Assembly: GCF_042186555.1 (NCBI RefSeq) | Contig: NC_133328.1 | Span: 331,632,539 to 331,696,538, forward strand | Length of the DNA stretch: 64,000 bases | Direction of reading: 5' to 3' | DNA from: Aquarana catesbeiana | Taxonomy: Eukaryota > Chordata > Amphibia > Anura > Ranidae | Shown: positions 10,017 through 22,672 of the stretch, piece after piece | Layout: each line of letters begins with the position of its first letter | How positions within the stretch are numbered: position 1 is the stretch's first letter | Translations under genes and position numbers: made by a program | The notes under the pieces: generated by a model | Seen by the model: only the letters and a program-made list of their open reading frames with translations | Told to the model about the DNA's origin: nothing | Databases searched by the model: none

Positions 10017-11744
10017 TCTTCTTCAAAAGCAAATATTTATTAATTTTAACAAATGTATATAATTGTAACAAATATTTATCAAGTATCCCAATGTGTGTCA
10101 GTTTACCTTAAGAACCCCTTCAAGTAGGTACATTTATTGTTCACAGCCTAAAAATAAATACCAGTGAATTTCAAATGATCTCTTATGTTTCTGAAATAAG
10201 TAAACAGCAAATACAATTTGTTGTGTGCTCTATTTAATATTCAATAAGCTTTCAAACTCTTATACTAAACTTACTTCACTAAGTTGGAGTATCTTTTGCA
10301 TCTAATAGAAGAACCCCTGGGGTTAAATATACCTCATGGTGGGAACTACAGGTATAATTTGCCTATGTATAACTTGATTAAATGCTTGACACTTATATTT
10401 AGATCTACCTTATTATTATGTATATGGTACAACTAGAGGCATTTTAATAATATTTAACCACGATGTACTGGCCAGAAATGCTCTTAGGGGTTGTGTTGCT
10501 TCCTGTGTGAGTTGTGTGCCCTTGAACTAACATGCAGGTATAATAGTAAATAGAACTAATCAGTGACTTAGCTTTCAGCTCAAGCAGCCACAGAAAGAAG
10601 CTTAGCAGCTTTGTAGTCAATCTAAAGAGCACACAGCAAGAATACAAAATGAGATCAGCATGTCAATTTAGGTACTTGAATAGATGCAAAAAGAAACTAT
10701 TGAAAATTAAATAGCACAAAAAAAACCCCAAATAAAGTGGGTTTTAGCACAACTTCGGACAGTATATGTAAAGTAAAGAATGTACCCTTTTCTTCTAACT
10801 ATGCTTTTATTAACTGAAAGACATGTGGTGATTCTGAACCTAGTTGCTTGATACAACATGCTGTGCTGAAGTAACCATACTGAGGTTAATTCCAAGTAAA
10901 AATGGGTAATCTTGTTCTAGTAAACATGGTCCAAGGTCAGAGTTTGGATGCCATGGGTACAGAATTACAATGACTCCGCAGATCAGCAGAAAGAAAATGC
11001 TGTTGTATATGTGCTGCTCACACTCAGTATATCGCTATGAACTGTCAAACATAACATCTCTGTCATACAGAAAGAAAGAAAAAACAGTGATGTTGTCAGC
11101 ACTACAACCTTTGCACTATGTATGAGATTAGAGTTCTGTATCTTGCTTTCCCTCATCTCTGAACAGCAATGAAATGTCCATTGACATGTGAGCTGGTTAA
11201 CGCTTCACTCATTTTGGGTTTCATGTGAGGAAAATATATTTCTGCCTATAGCAATCTGTCAGAATCCTTGTTTTCTTTTTTCAAACTACAGACTGTAGAA
11301 ATAACAGCTGAAAATGGTTGCTCATAAGCAGCACAGTTTTTTTTGTTTTTTTTGCTAGAAAACTTTTCTTAGACTTAAACTTCTATATAAAGTCTACTGT
11401 CAGTTTTTCTTTGAATTTGCTCCACTATTAAAAATTAAAGGACAAAATCAAACTATTTTCATTGGATCCCAAAGCTAGTTTTACTTTTTTTAAATTTTGC
11501 ATTACAGGGAAAAGTAAAGGTTTAGTTCAGGGGGAACATTATTATAATGAGTTTTTGGGACTGTAGAAATAATGTTTAGCTTGCTGTCACATCTATTGCA
11601 TGCTCCTGACCTTGGGCACTGTTTGGTCCTTTGGAACTGATGCTGAAATACTGTATCATCACTCTGAGATACTACTGTTCCATGCATAGAACAAATGCAT
11701 AGGGTGTAAAGGCTGAGTAATTAGAGGGTCAATTAGCCCTACAG

Positions 11745-11745
<1 letters not shown>

Positions 11746-11816
<71 letters not shown>
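11746..11816. repeat. (GT)n microsatellite
   Basis: About 35 uninterrupted GT units, long enough to expect length polymorphism. Confidence 0.97.
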
Positions 11817-11821
<5 letters not shown>

Positions 11822-11895
11822 TGTTCATTGATACTCGATTACCAGCACCTGTTCCCGGTTATTTTTACAAAATTTGCTAGAGATTCAATGTGCAA

Positions 11896-11901
<6 letters not shown>

Positions 11902-11951
<50 letters not shown>
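11902..11951. repeat. (AT)n microsatellite
   Basis: About 25 AT units. Confidence 0.97.
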
Positions 11952-11954
<3 letters not shown>

Positions 11955-14446
11955 GTTTAATGGCAGTAAATATTGCTATTATTATATTATTGGTAATGCT
12001 ATAAAATTTATAATAACTGCAAACTTGCACAATAGGGAAGACTAGGATTTCCTCAGTGGCTGCACATTTGCAATATATGTTGAAACATATGGGTACTTGC
12101 TGGATGTGATTTTTCTGACTTGTAACCGCAAGAAATTCCCTCTTGCATTAAGCTTCAAGCTAAGAGTCAATTTACAACTCTACCTCAAGTGATAATGCGA
12201 TTTTAGAATTAAATATCTCACATTAAGCGCTGTAAGGCTCTAATTTATGTTTTGCTAGCTTATTAAAAGATCATTATTAAAAAAACTGATAGTGAAGTGA
12301 AAATAATTCAAATAAATATCTGCAGGCAGTGCCACATTTTTTAAAACTGGCGACAATGGAAACTGTGTGCTCCTGTGTGCAGTTTGCAAATTATTTGGAA
12401 ACCAAATGTTAGCAGTGCTGCAAATTTATGATACTGCAGCAAACTACCAAATGTTACAGTAGAGAAAATACATAAAGCCAAGCAAGCTCACTCTATAAAT
12501 TATGTGAGTCTAGGTGTCTATTTTTTTTATAATCTAAAATATCCAAGATTTTATTGTTTTTTTTCATTATCGAAGATATACAGGAATGCAAGTTTAAAAT
12601 ATAACAGAAGAAAACATAACACAACAAGTCAGAAACTTAAGCACATTTTTTCAATATTCTATTTGAAAAAATGTGTAGAGCATATCAACAATAATACATT
12701 TAAGTGATAAAATGGAAATAATGAAAAACAGTTTCATTTTGAGTTTTTGCATTTTGTATAATTTTCTCTCTGTTCTCGAGAAGTATAGCAATTATATACT
12801 GTACGTGCAGGGTACAAAATTGTATTTTCCAGGAATATCACATTTATCACACATTGTCATAATTCGATGTGAAAGAATAATCAATTACCTGTTTTTCAAG
12901 CTTATTTGCCCACACAACCCTCACAGTGTGAGCCACCCACCAATGTATTATTATTTATTGCTCACAACAGATATGAACCTGCAAACCACCCTTAAAATGT
13001 TATATGTTATATTCCTATAGCTGGAAAGCCAAGAGCTTGCACACTTCCTTCACTTTGATATCCACTTATAAACCTTTCAGCACCCCACCTTTCTCCAATC
13101 TCATCCTGACATTGACGGCCAACCCACCTCCAGTGACCTCAGAGAAGTTGTTTTTGTAAAATGTATCTGTTCTCTGTGAACCGGTAAAAGGTTAATTTGG
13201 ATACCTTATCCACATACTTTTAAAAAAATAAATCCATGACCCCACATTCACCATTTTTTTAAAAACATATTTTAAGAAAATCAATGGGATCTTCAGGCTT
13301 CATTCAGTCTGTACTAGGTCTACTCTTTAGAAAAAGTCATTATCAATGGCTAAACGTTGAAGAGCAAAATTGCCCATGCCCTTACATTGGGACTTTAGTC
13401 ACACTATAAATTAATCTAGTGGAGACTGATAACTTAGCAACAAGACTCAGAGATTTACATTTTGTTTTAAAGCACAGTGTCAAAATTTCCTACTGGAATG
13501 AAAACAATGTAGTATTCTTTTGAGTCTAAAGAGATTGTTTCAAAAAAGTTAAGCTTCTGTTTTTTCTTTTTTTTTTCAGATGTATGGTTGATGCTCAGGA
13601 TTGGTGTATGAGGCTAACAAATCTTTTATACTTGTCAACCGTAAGCTGTCATTATATTTTTATTGTGTCCTGTCTTTGTTTACAGATAGAATAGGAGGTT
13701 GCAGATATAATTGTTGGGAGGAAGAAACAAGCCATACTGTAACCAATCGTTATTCATGTGTGCAATAAACACAAACAGGAAACAGCTAGTAGTAAAATCC
13801 AAGACATGCATATAAAATCCCAGTTGAACTTCCAGTTTAAATCCAGCTAAATACATTTGAATCACATAAAAAAAGGGTATCCAAAGTCTTTTAATTCATT
13901 TTCTTTAGAAAGCAGCAACAGCCTCAGTAGGAAAGAATGTCCCCTACCAGCATGCTGTAGTAAATAACCTATGCTGATACAGAGATGCCCAGACCAAAAT
14001 TAGCAGTGTTATGGTGCGTACACACGATCGCACATTCCGACAACAAATTCCATGTTTTTTTTTCCGATGAATGTTGGCTCAAACTTGTCTTGCATACACA
14101 CGGTCACATAAACTTGGTTTGAATTTGCAAACGTCAAGAATGTGGTGACGTACAACACGTACAACAGCACTAGAAAGAGGAAGTTAAATACCAAGTGCGC
14201 CACCCTTTGGGCTCCTTCCACTAATCTCATGTTAGTAGTAGTTTGGTGACAGGCAATTCGCGCTTTTCAGCCTCCTGCTTTTCCGATCATTCCTGCTCTT
14301 CAGTTTGTGCTTGTGGGTTCATATTTATATTACGTATTTGATTTTCAGCACATTCTTGTCCACTCGTTTTCTGATTTTCAGCTCCGGCCTTTGTTTTCCA
14401 GTGCTTTTCTGTTAGTTCGTTCTGACCAGCTGACCATTTTGAAGCC

Positions 14447-14782
14447 ATGAGGACCCTCACCCCGGACCAGAGGGTTTATAACTATCGTCTGGCCAGAGCC
14501 AGGAGAGTGGTGGAGAACGCTTTTGGGATAATGGCCAGCCAGTTACGCCTATTCCTTACGCCAATCAACATGGCGGAATATAAACCTAACCATATAATCC
14601 TTGCATGCTGCATTCTACACAACTTTTTAAGGAGAAATTCAATGAACTATGTGGCCTCAGTTGGGCCTGAGGCTGGACTTCAACAAGAAACCCTGACAGC
14701 ACTTGAAGCTGGCCATCCTGGCTTGCCCCCCAAAGCACCCGCAAAGTATGTAGAGTACACTTTGCGGGTGGGGGGCCATTGA
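14447..14782 (+). pseudogene. Harbinger transposase C-terminal remnant
   Basis: The 111-residue frame matches the end of HARBI1-like DDE nucleases. YNYRLARARRVVENAFGIMA carries the last catalytic acid (Glu of VENAFG), and HIILACCILHNFLRR is the usual hydrophobic and Cys-rich block after it. The ATG follows directly on a 5'-UTR-like stretch (14240-14446), and the first two acids and the helix-turn-helix part are missing. This suggests an internal deletion that fused the transposase start codon region to its last exon. It cannot be an active nuclease. Confidence 0.88.
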
Positions 14783-15595
14783 TATGCCAGAAACCGTTTA
14801 AGAAACATTTTATCCTTAATTTTTTAACTTAAACTGAAAGAAGATTTCCTTTGATTTACTGCCTGGGTTTCTTTTAGCTGTCTCCTAGGTTCTCCAATGG
14901 GCTTTTTATTTTGGACATTTACATCTTCAATGTGCAAATGTAATTTATTTGATACATGAGGTGACAATCTCTTCTTCAGCGAACTATTATTATGTTGTGG
15001 GTCTGCTACACACACCTTGTTTTTGTTGTTAATGTATGTAATGCATTACTGACAAAAATATTCATCATTTTCAGCACCGTGAATGAATTTTGTGGAGTCA
15101 CGAAAATAGCCTGATTGTGGCAAATTATAAAGCACTGTGGGTGTTATTTCCTAAAGGAAATTCCACTTTGCACTCCAAGTGCATTGCAAAAGTGCACTTG
15201 AAACTGCACTGAAAGTGCACTTGTAGTGCAAAGTGGATTTGCTTTAAGTAACTAACCCCCATTTTCACTGTAAAAACCAACTTACTACAAATATTGCTAT
15301 TGAGCATTGAAAGAAGAAGCCACACATTGTTGAGTAGAAAACATTTTACTCAAAGCACACTCACGTGTGCGTTAGAAAAGGGTTTTGGAACAAACCAACA
15401 TCTTTGGTGTATAACTTTTTTTCACATTGTAAATATCCTTTTTTTGGCTAAACAGGCATGTTTCAAAGCATAACACACACAACTCAGGAACTTACAAAGT
15501 TCAACTTTGATAAAGTGAAGACAATATCAGAGTGTGTCCAAATTGTGTTGATATTGCCTTCATCAGATGGGGTGATATCACCCCTGTAAAAGCCA
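14783..15595. other. Harbinger non-coding interior
   Basis: No gene is evident. Near 15155-15235 is a quasi-palindromic cluster of AAGTGCACTT-type motifs flanked by CCACTTTGCACT and AGTGCAAAGTGG, able to fold into a hairpin. Confidence 0.55.
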
Positions 15596-18020
15596 ATTTT
15601 TTTTTAACATTAAAGTGTTTTATAGAATTTTTTTGTCAACATTACAGAATGAAAAGACAGGGAGATGAATATAATAAAACAAATAAAACAAAACTAATAA
15701 TAAGAAGAAGCACACTTGTTCGTATAGATCCTGTTTCAGTGAGGTACAGAAGAAAAAGATCATGCAATTATGAGCTCTTGTATTTAGCTGTCCATATATC
15801 CCAGATTCTATCAAATTTTGCACATTTCAAAGAATTAATTGCTAGTATTCGTTCAAAGGTAAGGTTTTGTTGAATTATTCTTGTCACATCAGTGATATTT
15901 AGAGATGAGGCATTCTTCCAGGAGTGAAGTACCAAGGATCGAGCAGCTAGGAGTATATGTGAAACCACTGGCCTCATAGTGTATGGAAATTTCTCTATTT
16001 CTATATGGAGTATTGCTAACGCAGGGTTGGGGGGTGTAATTATACCAGTGATTGAAGAGATCAGCTGGAATACTTGGTTGCAGAAGCTGGTCAAGCATGG
16101 GCATCCCCAGAACATGTGTAAGAGGTGGCCTTGGTGACCAAAATTCCGCCAACACATCGGTGAAGTGAGCAGGAAGAATTTGGTCAATCTGCAGGGGGTG
16201 TACTGCCATCTGTTGGTTACTATGATTGTCATTTGCCAGTGGCTTACACAGTGGGATGTGTTCTGGATCGTGTGGAATGATTTCTGCCATTGGTCGTCTG
16301 TGAATGTAGTGCCCATATCTGTTTCCCATTTGCTCATCGCCTTAGTTTGGGTTGACCATGTGTGAGATATTGCCAGGCTGAGGGTGGTATTCTAACTGTT
16401 GGAATTGGGTTGACTTGTAGGAAGTGTGCAACCCGTATGCATGTGATGCATGTGAAGTGCATGTGGTTTGGTAGATTGTATGTAGTCATCAATTGGCCGC
16501 TCGCCAGTGGTTTGTCGTTAGTGAGTAGGTCCTGTACTGATTGTATTCCATATAGCAGGAATTGCTTTAGTGATAACATTGGTATTTTTGCTTCTAGAAG
16601 GCTTAAGGGAAATTTGTAGTCAATTGTGAGGCAGTTTTTATGATGTTGGTTAAGGAAAAATCTCCATGCATGTAGGGAGACTTGTATAGTGGGAGGAATA
16701 TTGCGGCTACCCCAGGGTATCCAGATGTCCCCCATGAGTAGATCTTTGAGGTCAGATGTTGGAGCCATGTTCTTTTTAATTTCAACCCATAGTGGTTTAC
16801 TGTTATCTGCAAACCAGCATTTAATTTGGTCAAGTCTGGTTGCCCACATGTAGTCATGTATATCTACTAATCCCGCACCGCCCATTTGTTTGTGTGGAAT
16901 CAGAGTTTTTGGTGAATATCTAGCTTTCTTTGTTCCCCATAAGAATTTCCACATTAAAGCGGACATAGATTTGAGGAAGTGAGATGGGAAGGGGACTGGA
17001 AGTGTTCTAAATACATATAGGATTTGTGGTAAGTCATTTTATAAGCTGCTAGTCTGCCCATCCAAGGTAATTCTTTCTTTGCCAATTCTTTAGTCTGGGC
17101 CTCCAGTTTGGCCAGCAGGGGTTTAAGGTTGGAGTTAGCTAGATCTTTCGTGGAGTTAGTTATAGATACCGTATGCCCCTGTCGTTTCAACTATAGGGGA
17201 AAGCTTTTCCAGTTTATCTCTGTCAGTCTGTGATGTTCCTGGGTTAAGGATTAGGGATTTGGTGAAATTGACTTTATAATATGAAATCTCTCCAAATATT
17301 TTCAGAATTTCATGAGCTGGTGGGAGTGAATTAAGTGGGTCGGATAGCAGTAGGATGACATCAGCCGCAAATTGATTGATAACGTGTGGTTGTGATCAAA
17401 ACTGGAAGCCAGAAATATTGGCATGTGTTCTAATGGTTTCCGCCAGGGGCTCTATCATGAGATTGAAGATTGTCGGGGATAGTGGACATCCCTGGCGGGT
17501 TCCATTAGTAATACAGAGGGCAGTGGACAGCATGCCCGTGAAGTATACATGTGCAGGTGGACAAGAGTATAAAGCCAGGACAGCATTTAGAATATGGCCG
17601 CAAAAAACTAATTTGGACAGCACCTTAGTCATGTACGTCCAATACACTCTGTCAAATGCCTTCTCTGCATCTATGGAGAGCAGCAAAGAAGGCATTTTGG
17701 TTCTTTCAACAAGGTGTATTATATTTATGATTCGCCTGATAGCGTCTGAAGTTTGTCTCCCCTCACAAGGCCCATCTGGTCGCATTGAATTAGAGAGGGT
17801 ATTAAATCTGCTAATCTTTTGGCTAGGAGCTTACACTTTAATGTCTGTGTTTAATAAATATGGGTCTGAAGTTACCTGGTGGTGTTGGGTCTTTTCCGGG
17901 CTTTGGTAATGTGACTATGTACGCTTTTAGCATTTCTGGGGGGAATGTTGCTGCATTAGTGGCTTTTGTGAAGACCCTTTGCATGTGTGGAGCAAGTGTG
18001 TTTTTAAAAGTTTTGAAATA
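15596..18020 (-). mobile_element. 5'-truncated Tx1/L1-group LINE
   Basis: It is transcribed leftwards. A poly-T run on the plus strand at 15597-15606 would be its poly-A tail. The right limit near 18020 lies where RT-like translation stops matching, so the 5' half (ORF1, endonuclease, start of RT) is missing, as expected for incomplete target-primed reverse transcription. No convincing target duplication was found. Confidence 0.8.
15768..18015 (-). pseudogene. LINE ORF2 (RT) remnant
   Basis: Broken reading frames together give the downstream half of a Tx1/L1-type ORF2. Near 17660-17690 is LLLSIDAEKAFDRVYW (RT catalytic Asp of motif A), and near 17490 is NGTRQGCPLSPTIFNL. Next come thumb-like sequence (MWKFLWGTKKARYS near 16950) and a Cys/His-bearing C terminus near 16100. 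The YxDD-type motif should lie near 17350, in a disrupted stretch. At least three frameshifts or stops are present. It is an old, inactive copy. Confidence 0.85.
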
Positions 18021-18314
18021 AGCAGCTGCCGAGTGTCATCTCCTTACACTGAATCAAGTTTGCATTTCATTCTAGTTACAAACCCATCTAGACAACAAAC
18101 TTATTTTAATACAAATATGCCTGAACAAATGTAGTTAACCTGTATCTGCCAAAAACATCTTATAAGTGGGCGAACAAATGATGTTTCCTATGACCGATTA
18201 CTGTGCCCATGAACATGAAAGCTGCCATTTTAAACTGTACAACAGTAAAGAAAAGCACATGGAGCAGCATGCAAGTAATAATAATAATAATAGGAACACA
18301 GGACAAATACTTAC

Positions 18315-18561
18315 TTTTTAGAAGCAGTTTCCTGATCTTTCTATACTGATTGTGCTCCCTCAATTTGAGGTCTGACCATCGTTTCCTCAATTGATCCTTG
18401 GATCGTCGTACCCCAAAATTTCTGTGCAGACTTTTCACAACTTTAGGCATGATCTTGGCCTTTTTCACATTTGGGTTTGTGTTTGGGTGCGGTCCATACT
18501 TCCCATCATAGTCAGCCCTCTTGAAGATGTCCACCATCTCCACCATCTCTATAAAGGCCAT
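18315..18561 (-). pseudogene. Myb/SANT-like Harbinger accessory exon
   Basis: Residues read as a trihelix/Myb-type DNA-binding domain: VDIFKRADYDGKYGPHPNTN, then RNFGVRRSKDQLRKRWSDLK with the conserved tryptophan. In Harbinger transposons such a protein helps bring the transposase to the DNA ends and the nucleus. The Met at 18561 is the most likely start because upstream translation is low-complexity, but an upstream start is possible. The exon ends at a good splice donor (GTAAGT, reading leftwards from 18314). No matching downstream exon was found, and the LINE lies where the intron would be. Transcription is divergent from the MADF gene. Confidence 0.72.
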
Positions 18562-18730
18562 AATTGAGGCCTTCAATCTCCTCCGGGATCGGGAGTTTCG
18601 GGGCTCCGGCCTTTTGCCTTTACAGCTGCTGTCTCTCCGCCATGTGCTCTCCCACTGCGCCGAAAGACAAGGGGTGGGGAATAGACTCGAAAGAACATCA
18701 GGGACGGGCGGAGTTTCACGCATGTGCAGT

Positions 18731-18738
18731 GTATATAA
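18731..18738 (+). promoter_or_regulatory. TATA box of the MADF gene
   Basis: TATATAAA lies in the roughly 370-bp GC-rich spacer between the Myb and MADF reading frames. A non-coding first exon would end at a donor near 18816 (CGAAG/GTAC), and the next exon starts after TCTTGCAG at 18934. The spacer may work as a two-way promoter. Confidence 0.5.
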
Positions 18739-18934
18739 AGTGTAACGCGAGTTCGGCGTACGTACGATCTGTGAGTGGAGGATGGAGTTATGGAAGCGAC
18801 GATCATTATAACGAAGGTACAATTTTAATTTGGTGCATCAGTGGCCTATACTGCTTATAGATTGAGGCCTATATTGGATCAAGATTAGGAGAGTTTTGCC
18901 TGACATTAGGGTTTGTCTTGTGTTGTGTCTTGCA

Positions 18935-19383
18935 GAGAAAATGGATCCCTTCAATGATAGGGAATTTCTAGGAATATTCATTGATATGTTCAGGGAGCTG
19001 CCCTGTCTGTGGCAGCTGAACCACCCGTTTTATAATAATCCAACAAAGAGGCAGGCAGCGCTGGAGAAAGTGCTTGAATTTGAGAAGCCGATGATCCCCA
19101 CAGCAGACTTCAAGTATTTAACGTCCAAAATTGGTGGCATGAGGAGCACTTATAATAGGGAGTGCAAGAAGGTCCAGGATTCCCTGAGATCAGGAGCAGC
19201 AGATGACATTTATGTACCCAGACTGTGGTACTATGGCAGACTGTATTTTCTGTCAGACCAGAGGGAACCCAGACCAGCACTCTCCAGTCTTCCTTCAAGG
19301 CTTCCTTCCCCCCAGCTGAGGCTTCCGACGACCAACCTGGGCCTTCCAGGCAACAACATATGAAGGAGCCCAGCTTGAGTCAG
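18935..19383 (+). pseudogene. MADF-domain Harbinger gene, exon 2
   Basis: The exon follows the acceptor TCTTGCAG, and the start codon is at 18941 (MDPFNDREFLGIF). Residues 1-95 form a MADF/Myb-related DNA-binding domain (YLTSKIGGMRSTYNRECKKV), followed by a Pro/Ser-rich linker. A frameshift near 19290 moves the linker (PPAEASDDQPGPSRQQH) into another frame. The exon ends at CAG/GTAT (19381-19387), exactly where the Penelope-like element inserted; that 12-bp site was duplicated. The protein would be a partner of the Harbinger transposase. With the frameshift and the 3-kb insertion it is probably non-functional. Confidence 0.8.
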
Positions 19384-19387
19384 GTAT
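19376..19387. repeat. Target duplication, left copy (12 bp)
   Basis: TGAGTCAGGTAT, repeated at 22405-22416. It spans the splice donor of the MADF exon. Confidence 0.88.
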
Positions 19388-19389
19388 CA

Positions 19390-20775
19390 CGGCAGACGTG
19401 GGTTCCTTATATATGATCATTAGCCACGAGGACACCTTATCCTCAGTACAGTGGGCCCTGGGGTCTTCTGGTCTCTCTAGGAGGCACTGAAATCTTTTGA
19501 TTGACAGTTTGACTTTCTGCTTGTCAAAAAATTACTTTTGGAATGACAAGCAGTTTTACGTCCAAACTAGAGGGGTAGCTATGGGGGCACGGTTTGCTCC
19601 TAGTGTTGCCAATTTGTTCATGGCACACTGGGAGGAGGAGGCCGTATATAAGAATAAACCCCCTGAATTGATATGCTACCAGAAGTACATTGACAACCTC
19701 ATTCTGATTTGGGATGGGGATAGAGACAATTTGGACGCTTTTTAATGCTAATAATAAAAATATTGTTTTAACATGGAATATTAGCACGGATAAGGTAATT
19801 TTTTTTAGATCTTGAACTGACAAAGGAGGGGGACTGAGTCAATATGATTACCCACTTCAAAGCTACAGATCGAAATGCCTTCATCCCTATTGAAAGTTGC
19901 CATCACAATAAGTGGCTGTGCAATATACCAAGAGGGCAGTTTATATGCCTTAGGCGCAACTGCACTGATGTAGGTGACTTTTTATCTCAATCCCAGACCC
20001 TGGTTTCTAGATTCATGGAAAAGGGTTATGATAAATATAGCCTTATTAAAGAAATGGAAAATGTCCATGCTTTGGACAGAAAGGTTTCCAACGCCCCTAA
20101 GGTAGTTCAGGGCGAGTCCAGGCAGATTAAGATAATCCTGGATTATAATATCCAATATAAGCAATTTGAGAAGATTGTACAGAAGCACTGGCCTATTTTA
20201 AAACAAGATAGGACCTTGGGCCCGGTCCTAACAGACCGTCCACAATTCATCTATAAAAGAGCACCTTCCCTTAGGGATAAGTTGGCCCCAGGGGTTATTG
20301 ATCCCCCAACTTATCCTGCAAATAGGGCGTTGGGCTTCCTTAATGGTTTTTATGCATGTGGCCATTGTCCTGCATGCAGACAGGCTAAAAACAATGTTAA
20401 GAAAAGGAAAAGTTTGTGGCTTATGCTACCGGTAAAAGTTACAAATCAAGGAATTGATCACTTGTAACACTGCTGGCATTGTATATATGCTACAATGTGA
20501 ATGTGACCTCCAGTATGTGGGGAGGACCTCCAGACCCCTCCATGTGAGGATCAGAGAACATGTTAATAACATCAAAAGAGGTCTCCGTACACACAACGTT
20601 TCTAAGCACTTTCGACTCTTCCGCAGGGTTGCGGTTCTGGGGGATAGAGAAAGTGACAAAGCATTGGAGAGGAGGTAATTTCATATGGCACCTCAGCCAT
20701 CGGGAATCATTCTGGATCTATGAGACAAAGGTGGGGGTGCCTTTGGGGTTGAACGTAGAGTTTGACCTCAATTGA
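19390..20775 (+). pseudogene. Penelope-like RT / GIY-YIG polyprotein remnant
   Basis: The domain order is RT, linker, GIY-YIG. RT begins at ADVGSLY (19391 on). It continues with QTRGVAMGARFAPSVANLFM (19561-19620) and the catalytic box as YIDNLILIWDGD (near 19690), where the second Asp of the usual DD is Asn. Then come YACGHCPACRQAKNN, a Cys-rich linker near 20350, and GIVYMLQCECDLQYVGRT near 20470, the GIY-YIG nuclease core. The C-terminal WIYETKVGVPLGLNVEFDLN ends near 20774. Frameshifts or stops occur near 19490, 19745-19840, 20455 and 20660. In life the protein would nick DNA with GIY-YIG and prime cDNA synthesis there; this copy cannot. Confidence 0.92.
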
Positions 20776-21739
20776 TTCATTTCAGACCGTTAGTGATACT
20801 ATGTATTCATTTTACATATTTTATATTTTTCTGTTAGTTGAATTTGGGGAGTTTACAGATTAGGTGGTTGTACTGATGTCATATTTAAAAAAAACATTTA
20901 TAATATTCATAACACAATATTTTATCTTTGACCTGTTCAGAGTAGTTATTGTGTGGGTTTATATATCAGCGGATAGCCTTACTAGCATCTTAATGTTTTG
21001 ACTCAGCCGTTGTGCCCATTTATGCCTGGGTCCTTTCAGTGATTATTTGGTGGGAGTTGTTTGTGCTCCCACTCTATACTACCTATGAGTAGGTGGGTGG
21101 TTTTGGAGATATGGCTATCTATTTCGCTAGATTTGGGTTGGGAAGATCGGGTGACTTTTAGGTAATTTTTTCCCAACTGCTTATTATTAAGCTCTTTGGG
21201 ATGTCCCCGTTTTTATTGGGCTATTCCCCGATCTTTAATTTAATTTTATAGTTATTTTTATGGTTTGTTATTTATCCCTGTGCGACAGCTGTTTCAGTTG
21301 CCCAGTCGCCATGGTGAGCTGCCTGAGTATGCACGTAGGTTGCTATCTTACACGTGACGTGGACGTTAGGGGCGGATCGCCTAGTACGATCACGCCATCC
21401 GTCCCTGTTCCCAGGGAAATGTTTATACTAAGGGCGGGATCTTCCTTATAATGGTATAGCATCGGCTGCGATTAGTGGATGCGTGTTATCCATCCACACC
21501 GAAATGATAGCGATAAGGCTATGGGTGACACGCTAGCTGATGTGGATGCAGTACATATTCTGGAGGTAATGGAGGTGTGCATATGCCAGTGCCCAATCAG
21601 ATGGTCCGTTATGTCCAGGACTCTGATCCTAGCCACCAATAAGGTACTACCAAACATTTGGGTTTAGATTTGAGTAAGGGCGGGGTCTCTTTTAGGATTA
21701 ATTGTTTGATGAACCAGGACTAAATATAAGAGCTGACGC

Positions 21740-21810
21740 ACGAGCCCCCAATCAGATTAGCTGAGGAAGTCCTTATCCACAGACGATACGCATACGAGGG
21801 GCTACATGAT
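21740..21810 (+). ncRNA. Degraded hammerhead motif in Penelope tail
   Basis: CTGAGGA is at 21761-21767 with a 3-bp stem II (GTC 21769-21771 and GAC 21782-21784). GATAC at 21785-21789 replaces GAAAC, so an essential adenine is lost. AGCCCC and GGGGCT at distance could extend stem I. This is probably an inactive relic. Confidence 0.5.
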
Positions 21811-22404
21811 GTCAGTACAGCCACTTATCTGGTCTTTTATTCCTATATGTTTTATACTCCAGTACTGGGATCCAGTGCCACCTTTGTGAGTAACGTTTTA
21901 TTCAATAAAATAGTCATTTTTATTATATCGAGAGCACTATGTCCTTTCATTTTTGTTTTACCATGACTTATACCTGCCGATGAGAATGTCATTTGGATAC
22001 TGCAAGTCTTGGTGGACAACATATGTGGCCAGCCCTCCCATCTTTATGATTACCCTGTTGAAGGGACTGCATGAGTGACCTATCTGTTAGCTCAGAAGGT
22101 CTACTCAATAAGGTGAGCGGCCTATACTTCTGGTGGTGGAACACATTGGTGTTGATACACGAATGCTTATTTAATCCTATCACAGCACCTTTTTTCACCA
22201 TCTGAGGAGTTTCCTCTGTGCTTGTGGATGATTACTCATTCCTTCGGATCAAGATATATTTTGGGACTTGGTTTTACATCCATTACATATATTTCTTCTA
22301 AGCGCTGCACTACTTTGTTTTGATAGTTATATTCCAGGATTTTTATATTGGCCTTCAGTGTTCAGCTGCTGTAGGTCTTGCGCTGTCTGTTTTTCCTCTT
22401 TTAC

Positions 22405-22416
22405 TGAGTCAGGTAT
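22405..22416. repeat. Target duplication, right copy (12 bp)
   Basis: TGAGTCAGGTAT, identical to 19376-19387. It carries a second copy of the splice donor CAG/GTAT. Confidence 0.88.
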
Positions 22417-22672
22417 AGAATTCTTCAAAATATTTCTGATTTCCAAATGAAAGATGTTAAATATATGTTAGTTTTGATAACTAATTTCTGATTTCACAAA
22501 GTGTTTTACATATAAATAGACAGTAGTGGCCACAAATGATTGGGACAAGACTGAAGACTGGGGTCAGAATGATAGTCTTTTCTATTTATTCACATTCAAT
22601 TTGCAACAGTCATGAACTGAAAATTGTGTGTGATTGATGAACCAAAAAATAAAACTATGTCCCTTTTTTCAG

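Larger units (their letters stand above)
10017..14009. other. Unassigned DNA with microsatellites
   Basis: About 4 kb of AT-rich sequence without a recognisable gene or transposon. It holds the GT and AT microsatellites listed separately. Short open frames look random. Confidence 0.5.
19388..22404 (+). mobile_element. Penelope-like element, 5' truncated
   Basis: It is bounded by the 12-bp duplication TGAGTCAGGTAT. It starts inside the reverse transcriptase (motif A), runs through a zinc-finger-like linker and GIY-YIG endonuclease, and has a 1.6-kb tail with a degraded hammerhead near 21761 and AGCGCTGCAC at 22301. Truncation at the 5' end with an intact tail fits target-primed insertion. It sits in the intron of the MADF gene. 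Confidence 0.9.

Noticed and set aside
13580..13640. Exon-like stretch between TTTTTTTTCAG and CC/GTAAGC
   Set aside because: Only one frame is open for about 20 codons, its residues match nothing I recognise, and no neighbouring exon is visible.
14824..15015. Possible second exon of the Myb/SANT gene on the minus strand
   Set aside because: The position suits, but the residues show no link to the Myb exon, and no splice acceptor pairs with it convincingly.
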